Shown: positions 55,401 to 64,000 of the stretch, piece after piece
Layout of the letters: each line of letters opens with the position of its first letter
Position numbering within the stretch: the first letter of the stretch is position 1
Assembly: GCA_018340805.1 (NCBI GenBank)
Contig: JACMZG010001914.1
Span: 49,454,571 to 49,518,570, forward strand
Reading direction: 5' to 3'
Length of the DNA stretch: 64,000 nucleotides
Source: Microvelia longipes
Taxonomy: Eukaryota > Arthropoda > Insecta > Hemiptera > Veliidae
Made by a program: the position numbers and the translations under genes
The notes under the pieces: generated by a model
Database searches by the model: none
The model's input: only the letters and a program-made list of their open reading frames with translations
Told to the model about the DNA's origin: nothing

Positions 55401-55944
55401 AATAACTTTACCTTTGGTAAAAACCAACCGTAAAGAGTCCAAATCGTAAAACAAATCGACGATACTTGAAAACCTTTTCATATTTTGACACTGCATAGTT
55501 AAAACATAGAGAGAGTCTTATTATTTAATATTATATAAACAAGGAAGAAATCAATAAAATGTTAATAAAGACGAAGCGGCTTTCAGCTTAGTTAAGTCTC
55601 AAGCTAAAAATAAATATAATTAAAAACAAACAAAAAGGCTCAACAGCTTTTCATGTTGAAACATAATTAATAACCCAGTAAAAAAAGGAACGGACCAAAG
55701 GTAAAATATTACTGAAATCCTTTATAGTTTAGCGATACAGAAACAAACTTTGTACAGTTAACAAGTCAATCAATTTGTACATTTTAAAGTCATGTAAAGT
55801 TTGGTTGCAAAGTTTAATATAGTGTAATAGTGTTCTATCTGGTTCAGATTTATCTGAATATATATTGTTTATACTGTCTTTATATATCATCATTAGGTCT
55901 GTGTTAAAATATATATAAATAATTCGAAATAAATTGTTTTATAA
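55401..55944. other. Unassigned sequence
   Basis: No gene or repeat recognised. Confidence 0.4.
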
Positions 55945-56150
55945 TTTAAGAAAGGCTTCGAGAGTAATCGTTCGCACTACGCAAGGGTAGAAACGTTTAC
56001 AGACACAAATTAATATATATATATTTTTTTTTTCTTTTTAACATTATTTTTGATATTAGGAACCCAAAATGAATAGATTTGCCCCTACTCCCTCCTTAAC
56101 ATCCGTCACCTAAACATCTCACAAGCGTTATTTTCATTATGAAAATTCGC
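55945..56150 (-). mobile_element. FB1 arm end, partial copy
   Basis: GGCTTCGAGAGTAATCGTTC, AGGGTAGAAACGTTTACA, a short TA run, TAGGAACCCAAAATGAATAG, ACTCCCTCCTTAACATCCGT and TTATGAAAATTCGCAAATAA follow 16848-17397 in order, with the TA tract almost lost. Confidence 0.75.
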
Positions 56151-56449
56151 AAATAAATATGCGTCAATATCAGTTTTTAAATTCTCCAACGCGATCCTTT
56201 TAATCGAAATCGTAAACAATTTTCTACAGGCGAAAAAAAAAGTTCTAAATTTCTAAAGAATAAATTTGGCTCGAGAATAATAAACAATAGACTAAAAATA
56301 TGCAGACTTCAAATATTCCGAAAATATTTTAAGGCCAGCAAGTATAAACATCTAATATTCTTCTTCGTTTTAATGAGGTAGACATAACATCGCTGCTACA
56401 GACGGCTCAGGTTGGATCAATTACTCTGCTGATCACGATTATGCATACA

Positions 56450-56537
56450 CAAATAATTTTATTTATTTCGCAATGATTGATGGGGAGAGAGGAGGAGTTT
56501 TTTTTAGAAAAGAGGGACTCACAGATCAAAATTAGAA
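56450..56537 (+). repeat. Element end with TTCGCAA tip, next to TA tract
   Basis: TTATTTCGCAATGATTGATG, GGGAGAGAGGAGGAGTTTTT and AGAGGGACTCACAGATCAAA mirror 25270-25375. Confidence 0.55.
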
Positions 56538-56551
56538 ATATATATATATAC

Positions 56552-56624
<73 letters not shown>

Positions 56625-56637
56625 ATATATATATATA
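56538..56637. repeat. TA microsatellite
   Basis: About 100 bp, directly adjoining the element end at 56537. Confidence 0.95.
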
Positions 56638-57801
56638 ACACTATTGTTATAAAATTACATAATGCATATGATTTTTATGTAATTTAACCTCCCTTTCACA
56701 AAAATAACACAGCAAAAGGGTTGCGATGCGATCAAGGCCGAAATGTGGTCAAAAGGAGGGTGATGAGGCCGAGATGCGGTCCTCTAATGCCGACTCCACA
56801 TAACGGCCAAGTCTTTGGATTCTTAACCTACCTGATCTCTTAGCTACTGCCTCTCAAACGTCATGGAGAATTATCGGGAGTAGATGTTGAGGAAAGGCAT
56901 TGGACAGATAGATAGGTTTGATCAAATAAGGACAAGTGAAAGGAATTAGACCGGGATAAACAATAATCACGAACAAGGTCTAAGTGTAAAAGAAGTACAA
57001 CCAAGGGCTTAAAATATTCCCTAGAGGCATCCCGGCTCTCACAGGATAAATAGAGGAATATGAGGCACGGAGAGTTGCTACGAAGTATGTATTGTTAAAC
57101 AATGATTTTCTTTCTATATAATATATTACTTTTAAGTTTATTACTTATTTAGTTATTCCCTTTATAACTTATGTCATTAAGTTACATTATACACTATAGT
57201 TTTATGATATAGTAATAAAAGAATAAGTACTAATACGCAATCGGTTATAAATTGTTGACACTGCCCAAGTAGAGCCATCCAATACAAAACAGCATTCGTG
57301 AATATTGGTGACAATAGTCGAGACAAATAATATTAATATTCATCAACTAAACATCAGAAGTACTTGTTGTTATGATTAAACTAGAATACGAGTGTGCTTG
57401 ATGCTCATGCATAGCAGAGTAAAGGCACGCTATGCTTACATTATGCCAGAGCACGTCTCCATTGTCACATTAATTCCTGTCAAGGTTAATTCAAACGTAA
57501 CAGGGCTCTTATTACGCAAATTAAACAGCACCAAATCACACAAATTGTACCCCCCCCCCCCCAAAAAAAAGTGTAATTAATCTAAAATAATCCGAGAATA
57601 ATCTAATAATCATTTTAAAAATATAAACATACGATTGCGGCAGAAACTGAGATTCCTAGTTACATTAAAAAAAGGATAAACAAAAACGATATTTTATCCT
57701 TATATTTTAACTAAATATAAGGACTCGGCCACAGATAGTACAACTGAAGTTCACAACAAAAACTAAAGCTATGAAGACTTCGATCTTCCGGTGGTGACAA
57801 C
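56638..57801. other. Unassigned sequence with a C-run
   Basis: Includes a run of C's then A's near 57548-57570 and a loose duplication (GATGCGATCAAGGCCGAAAT / GATGAGGCCGAGATGCGGTC) near 56724-56783. No gene recognised. Confidence 0.4.
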
Positions 57802-57955
57802 GTAAATTTGGATGTTGATTCCAACGTTTCGCTTGCACTGTGCGAGGCATCTTCAGGGATGTAGGACATCATGGATACAACACATTCCTTTACTTGACAA
57901 AACTGAACTCAGATCATTGTATCAGCGGAAGCGAAACGTTGGATTTATGATTTAC
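57802..57955. mobile_element. Short inverted-repeat unit with GAAACGTTGG in both arms
   Basis: Left arm 57802-57834 and right arm 57929-57955 share AAGCGAAACGTTGG and GTAAAT at the outer edges. The left arm, read on the minus strand, contains a hammerhead-like order. Confidence 0.6.
57811..57856 (-). ncRNA. Hammerhead-like motif
   Basis: The minus strand reads CUGAAGA (57850-57856, fits CUGANGA), an imperfect stem II (CUCGC-ACAGU-GCAAG), GAAA (57827-57830), C, then a stem III hairpin GUUG-GAAU-CAAC and AUC, a valid cleavage triplet. All conserved boxes are in the right order. Weak points are the unpaired UGC before stem II and no visible stem I. Confidence 0.45.
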
Positions 57956-58285
57956 ATTGAAGAGGTCGTATGTCATCATGCACCAGTAAGTGCATAATGA
58001 CCAGTAAATAACCACTAAGCGGTCACTTAATCTTCATGCCAATAACTAAGAAAGCTGTTAAATAAAGCTATGTCCACGAACACAAATTATTTCTGCGTTA
58101 AGTTTAAGTCGAGGAAACTATGAGGCGGTGTGACATTTATATAAATAGTTTTAACACTCTGTTCAACTTATCTGAGCCGTATAAAGTAGACTTAACGAGA
58201 GTATAAACATAGCTTAGGACTGACAGACGACTCAATTTACTTCCTATAGGATTAAGCATTAAGGGAAAGTGCAAGTCATACAGAA
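57956..58285. other. Unassigned sequence before the 74-bp satellite
   Basis: No gene or repeat recognised. Confidence 0.4.
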
Positions 58286-61200
58286 AGTTAATACTTCAAC
58301 TCATCGAATCTGGAACAATCCCAAAAAAAGGTGCCCATTAGATGGTATTTGTCAAAAAGATGAGGAAGACTTCCCAACTGATTAAGTCTCTGTATAGTCT
58401 TGCAAAAGATGGGAGACTTCCCAACTGACTTCTGGCCAGACACAGGATTGATTAAGTCTCTGTAAAGAGTATGAGGAGACAAAAGATGAGGGAGACTTCC
58501 CAACTGATTAAGTCTCTAGAGTACCAGACAGATGAGGGAGACTTCCCAACTGACTCTGTATAGTCTAAGTAGGTGGCCAGACACAGGGTTGACAAAAGAC
58601 TTCCCAACTGATTAAGTCTCTGTTATAGTAGATTGAGAGTAGCTGGCAGACTTGACACGATCTCTGTTGTCTTATGAGGAGACTTCCCAATGATTAAGTC
58701 TCTGGCTAGAGTAGGTGCAGACACAGTTGACAAAAGATGAGGGAGACTTTCTAGAGTAGGTGATCTGTATCTGTATTAGAGAGTTGAGAGTGGCCAGACA
58801 CCTTCAACTGATTTATAAGAGTAAGACACAGAGTCTGACTTCCCAACTGATTAAGTCTGGCCAGAGTTGAGATGAGGGAGACTTCTGCTGTATGTCTAGA
58901 CTGCCAGACACAGGGTGACAAAAGTGAGGGAGACTGATTAAGTCAAAAAGTATGGCCAGACACAGACTTTGACAGGAGTCTTCTGTTCCCAGTCTGTTAG
59001 TCTAGAGTAGGTGGCCAGACACAGGGTTGACAAAAGATGAGGGAGACTTCCCAACTGATTAAGTCTCTGTATAGTCTAGAGTAGGTGGCCAGACACAGGG
59101 TTGACAAAAGATGAGGGAGACTTCCCAACTGATTAAGTCTCTGTATAGTAGAGAGTAGACACAGTTGACAAAAGATGAGGGAGACTTGATTAAGTCTCTG
59201 ATCAGTCTAGAGTAAGGTGAGCCAGACACAGGGTTGACAAAGATGAGGAGACTTCCCAACTGATTGGTCATCTGTATAGTCTAGAGTAGTGGCCAGACAC
59301 AAAAGATGAGGAGGCTTCCCAACTGATTAAGTCTCTGTATAGAGTAGGTGGCCAGGACACAGGAGTTGACAAAAGATAGGGAGACTTCCCAACTGATTAA
59401 GTCTAAATAGCTCTGTATAGTTATAGAGACCAGACCACCAGGGTTGACAAAAGATGAGGGAGACTTCCAACTGATTAAGTCTCTTGTATAGTCTAGGAGT
59501 GGTGGCCAGACACAGAGTTGAAAGATGAGGGAGACTTCCCAACTGATTAAGTATCTGTATAGTCTAGAGTAGCTGGCCAGACACAGGGGTTTGACAAAGA
59601 TGAGGGAGACTTCCCAACTGATTAAGTCTTGTATAGTCTAGAGTAGCGGCCAGACACAGGTTGACAAAAGATGAGGGAACTTCCCAATGATTAAGTCTCT
59701 GTATAGTATAGAGTAGCTGGCCAGACACAGTCTAGGTTGGCCAGACAAAAGATGATAGGAGACTTCCCAACTGATTAAGTCTTGTAGTATGTCTAGAAGT
59801 AGTGGCCAGACACAGAGTTGACAAGATGAGGGAAGACTTCCCAACTGATTAAGTTCTGTATAGTCTAGGTAGGTGGCCAGACACAGGGTTGACAAAAGAT
59901 GAGGGAGACTTCCCAACTGATAAGTCTCTGTATAGTTAGAGTAGGTGGCCAGACACAGAGTTTGACAAAAGATGAGGGAAGACTTCCCAACTGATAAGTC
60001 TTCTTAGAGTAGTGGCCCAGACACAGGGTTGACAAAAGATGAGGAGACTTCCCAACTATTAAGTCTCTGTATAGTCTAGAGTAGTGCCAGACACAGAGTT
60101 GACAAAAGATGAGGGAGACTTCCCAACTGATAAGTAAGTATCTGATAGTACTAGAGTAGCTTGGCCAGACACAGGGTTGACAAAAGATGAGGAGAGACTT
60201 CGCCAACCTTGATGTAAGCTGGCTTGTTAGTCTAGGAGTAGGTGGCCAGACACAGGGTTGACAAAAGATGAGGGAGACTTCCCAATGATTAAGTCTCTGT
60301 ATAGTCTAGAGTAGGTGGCCAGACACAGGGTTGACAAAGATGAGGGGAGATTCCCAACTGATTAAGTATCTGTATAGTCTAGAGTAGGCCAGACACAGGT
60401 GACAAAAGATGAGGGAGACTTCCAACTGATTAAGTCTCTGTATAGTCTAGAGTAGGTGGCCAGACACAGAGTTGACAAAAGATGAGGGAGACTTCCCAAC
60501 TGATTAAGTCTCTGTATAGTCTAGAGTAGCTGGCCAGACACAGGGTTGACAAAAAAGATGAAGACTTCCAACTGATTACTTGTCTAGGAGTTAGTACTGT
60601 TGTATAGTCTAGGTAGGTGGCCAGACACAGGGTTGACAAAAGATGAGGGAGACTTCCCAACTGATTAAGTCTCTGTATAGTCTAGAGTAGGTGGCCGACA
60701 CAGGGTTGACAGATGAGGAGACTTCCAACTGATTAAGTCTCTGTATATCTAGAGTAGCTGGCCAGACACAGGGTTGACAAAAGATGAGGGAGACTTCCCA
60801 ACTGATTAAGTCTCTTATAGTCTAGAGTAGGTGGCCAGACACAGGGTTGACAAAAGATGAGGGAGACTTCCCAACTGATTAAGTCTCTGTATAGTCTAGA
60901 GTAGCTGGCCAGACACAGGTTGACAAAAGATGAGGTAGACTTCCCAACTGTTAAGTCTCTGTATAGTCTAGAGTAGGTGGCCAGACACAGGGTTGACAAA
61001 AATGAGGGAGACTTCCCAACTGATTAAGTATCTCTGTATAGTCTAGAGTAGCTGGCCAGACACAGGGTTGACAAAAAGATGAGGGACTTCCCACTGATTA
61101 AGTATCTGTATAGTCTAGAGTATTTGGCCAGACACAGAGTTGACAAAAGATGAGGGAGACTTCCAACTGATTAAGTCTCTCCCAGACTGACAAAGATGAG

Positions 61201-63862
61201 GGAGACTTCCCAAGCATTCTCTGTATAGTAGCTGGCCAGACACAGGGTTGACAAACGATAGGAGACTTCCCAACTTTAAGTCTCTGTATAGTCTTAGAGT
61301 AAGCAGACAGGGTTGACAAAAAGAATGAGGGAGACTTCCCAACTGATTAAGTCTCTATAGTGAGTGGTGGCCAGACACAGGGTGAACAAAAGATGAGGGA
61401 GGACTTTCCCAACTGATTAAGTACTCTGTGTATAGTCTAGAGTAGGCTGGCCAGAACACAGGGTTGACAAAAGATGGGAGACTTCCAACTGATTAAGTAT
61501 CTGTATAGTCTAGAGGTAGCTGGCCAGACACAGGGTTGACAAAAGATGAGGGAGACTTCCCAACTGATTAAGTCTCTGTATAGTCTAGAGTAGGTGGCCA
61601 GACACAGAGTTGACAAAAGATGAGGGAGACTTCCCAACTGATTAAGTCTCTATAGTCTAGAGTAGGTGGCCAGACACAGGTGACAAAAGATTGAGGGAGA
61701 CTTCCCAACTGATTTAAGTCTCTGTATAGTCTAGAGTAGGTGGCCAGACCCAACAGAGTTGACAAAAGATGAGGGAGACTTCCCAACTGATTAAGTCTCT
61801 GTATAGTCAGAGAGGTGGCCAGACACAGACACAGTGACAAAAGATGAGGGAGACTTCCCAACTGAATTAAGTTCTGTATAAGTCTAGAGTAGTGGCCAGA
61901 CACAGAGTTGACAAAAGATGAGGGGAGACTTCCCAACTGATTAAGGTCTCTGTATAGTCTAGAGTAGGTGGCCAGACACAGGGTTGACAAAAGATGAGGG
62001 AGACTTCCCAACTGATTAAGTCTCTGTATAGGTAGACACGGGTTGACAAAAGTCTTCCCAGATAGGTGGCTTTCTAGGAGTAGGTGGCAGACACAGGGTT
62101 GAGTTTCCAACTGACAAGATGCTGGGCCAGGGAGACTTCCCAACTGATTAAGTATCTGTATAGTCTAGAGTAGGTGGCCAGACACAGAGTTGACAAAAGA
62201 TGAGGAGACTTCCCAACTGATTAAGTCTCTGTATAGTTCTAGAGTAGGGCCAGACACAGGGTTGACAAAAGATGAGGGAGACTTCCAACTGATTAAGGTA
62301 CAGTATAGAGTAGGTGGCCAGACACAGGGTTGACAAAAAGATGAGGGAGACTGATTAAGTATCTGTATAGTCTAGAGTAGGTGGCCAGACACAGAGTTGA
62401 CAAAAGATGAGGGAGACTTCCAACTGAATAAGTAGTATCTGCTATAGTCTAGAGTAGGTGGCCAGACACAGAGTTGACAAAAGATGAGGAGACTTCCCAA
62501 ACTGATTAATCTCTGTATAGTCTAGAGTAGGTGGGCCAGACACAGGAGGTTGACCAAAAGATGAGGAGGACTTCCCAACTGATTAAGTTATGTTCCCCTG
62601 TATAGTCTAGAAGTAGCTGGCCAGACACAAGGGTTGACAAAAGATGAAGGGGAGACTTCCCAACTGCATAAGTATCGTATAGTCAGAGTAGGTGGCCAGA
62701 ACACAGAGTGACAAAAGATGAGGGAGACTTTCCAAACTGATTTAAGTATCTGTATAGTCAGAGTAGCTGGCCAGACACAGAGTTTGACAAAAGATGAGGG
62801 AGGGGACTTCCCAACTGATTAAGTATCTGTATAGTCGTAGAGTAGGTGGCCAGACACAGGGTTGGACAAAAGATGAGGGCAGACCTTCCCAACTGATTAA
62901 GTATCTGTATAGTCTAGAGTAGGTGCCAGACACAGGGTTGACAAAAGATGGAGGGAGACTTCCCAACTGATTAAGTAATCTGTATAATAGTCTAAGAGTA
63001 GCTGGGCCAGACACAGAAGTTGACATAAGATGAGGTGAGACTTCCACCAACTAATTAAGTATCTGTATAGTCTAGAGTCAGGTGGCCAGACACAGGGCTT
63101 GACAAAAGAGATGAGGGGAGACTTCCCAACTGATTAAGTCTCTGTATAGTCTAGAGCTAAGCTGGCCAGACACAGGGTTGACAAAAGATTGAGGTAGACC
63201 TTCCCAACTGATTAAGTATCTGTATAGTCTAGAGTAGGTGGCCAGGACAACAGGGTTGACAAAAGATGAGGGAGACAATTCCCACTGATTAAGTATCTGT
63301 ATAGTCTAGCAGTAGCTTTGGCCAGACACAGGGTTGACAAAAGATGAGGAGACTTCCCAACTGATTAAGTATCTGTATATCCAGAGTAGCTGGCCAGACA
63401 CAGGGTTGACAAAAGATGAGGAGACTTCCCAACTGGATTTAAGTCTCATGTATAGGTCTAGAGTAGCTGGCCAGACACAGGGTTGACAAAAGATGAGGGA
63501 GACTTCCCAACTGATTAAGTCTCTGTATAGTCTAGAGTAGGTGCCAGACACAGGGTGACAAAAAAGGATGAAGGAGACTTCCCAAACTGTGATTAAGTCT
63601 CTGATAGTCTAGAGTTAGCTGTGGGCCAGACACCAGGGGTTTGACAAAAGGATGAGGGGAGACTTTCCCAACTGCATTAAGTCTCTGTATAGTCTAGATA
63701 GCTGCCAGGGACACAGAGTTGACAAAAAGATGAGGGAGACTTCCCAACTGATTATAGTCTCTGTATGTATAGAGTAGCTGGCCAGACACAGGGTTGACAA
63801 AAGATGAGGGAGACTTCCCAAATGATTAAGTCTCTTTATAGTCCAGAGTAGCTGGCCAGAAA
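58286..63862. repeat. 74-bp satellite, ~5.6 kb
   Basis: About 75 copies of a unit containing GTGGCCAGACACAGGGTTGA, CAAAAGATGAGGGAGACTTC, CCAACTGATTAAGTCTCTGT and ATAGTCTAGAGTA. Variants alternate at TAGGTGG/TAGCTGG, CAGGGTT/CAGAGTT and AAGTCTC/AAGTATC. The first ~700 bp are scrambled edge units. Extra single bases become common from ~62500 onward. Confidence 0.97.
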
Positions 63863-64000
63863 CCAATAGATTTAAAGGTCTAAGTTAATGCGAAGTTTCA
63901 ACTCCATTAACATGGAGACAAACAAAGCTGTCAGGAAGCCTTAAAAGTCCCTTAAACGTATGATTCAAGTCGGATAACTGTATTCAAACGAATACAGTAT
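63863..64000. other. Unassigned sequence after the satellite
   Basis: Unique-looking; nothing recognised before the window ends. Confidence 0.4.

Noticed and set aside
58286..63866. Minus-strand frames of 60-190 codons in the 74-bp satellite
   Set aside because: The unit happens to lack stops in minus frames, and 3 x 74 bp cycles through all frames; indels break every frame. No signal or domain.

Overview
This 64-kb window is eukaryotic, very AT-rich and non-coding. It looks like satellite- and transposon-packed intergenic or heterochromatic DNA from an animal, probably an invertebrate. The evidence is a Penelope-like retroelement (PLE), tRNA-derived SINEs, long TA microsatellites, many foldback/MITE-like elements and several kilobase-scale satellites. 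I see no bacterial gene organisation, rRNA, CRISPR array or intact host protein gene. The only clearly protein-derived sequence is one damaged PLE at 28860-30611.

Layout: 1-12 kb holds short minisatellites, foldback elements (4.1-4.6, 8.4-8.9 kb) and a ~116-bp satellite at 10.5-11.7 kb that is split by a small inverted-repeat element carrying hammerhead-ribozyme-like cores. 12-18 kb holds a TA-inserting MITE, a small foldback, and a 2.4-kb palindrome (15.0-17.4 kb) interleaved with a second inverted pair and a GC-rich hairpin island. 18-28.7 kb is mostly unassigned AT-rich DNA with TA tracts, minisatellites and SINE copies. 28.86-30.61 kb is the PLE, flanked on both sides by TA microsatellite. 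32.6-37.3 kb is a 47-bp satellite with higher-order structure. 37.8-43 kb is a cluster of foldback elements and MITEs. 43.4-47.0 kb is a 42-bp satellite. 47-58 kb has a SINE with clean target-site duplications, more dispersed-repeat copies and minisatellites. 58.3-63.9 kb is a 74-bp satellite.

Three themes link these parts. First, short hairpins followed by GAAAC, in several cases with a CUGANGA box (the hammerhead ribozyme core), recur in small inverted-repeat elements and near PLE-like sequence. Second, dispersed repeats here contain local tandem amplifications of their own segments, so satellites seem to be born inside mobile elements. Third, TA microsatellites repeatedly sit at fixed places inside or beside one transposon family ending in an ATTCGCTAAA-type motif. 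All family assignments come from reading and comparing within the window; no database was searched. Family labels used below (R1-R6, FB1, M1, element A) are local names.
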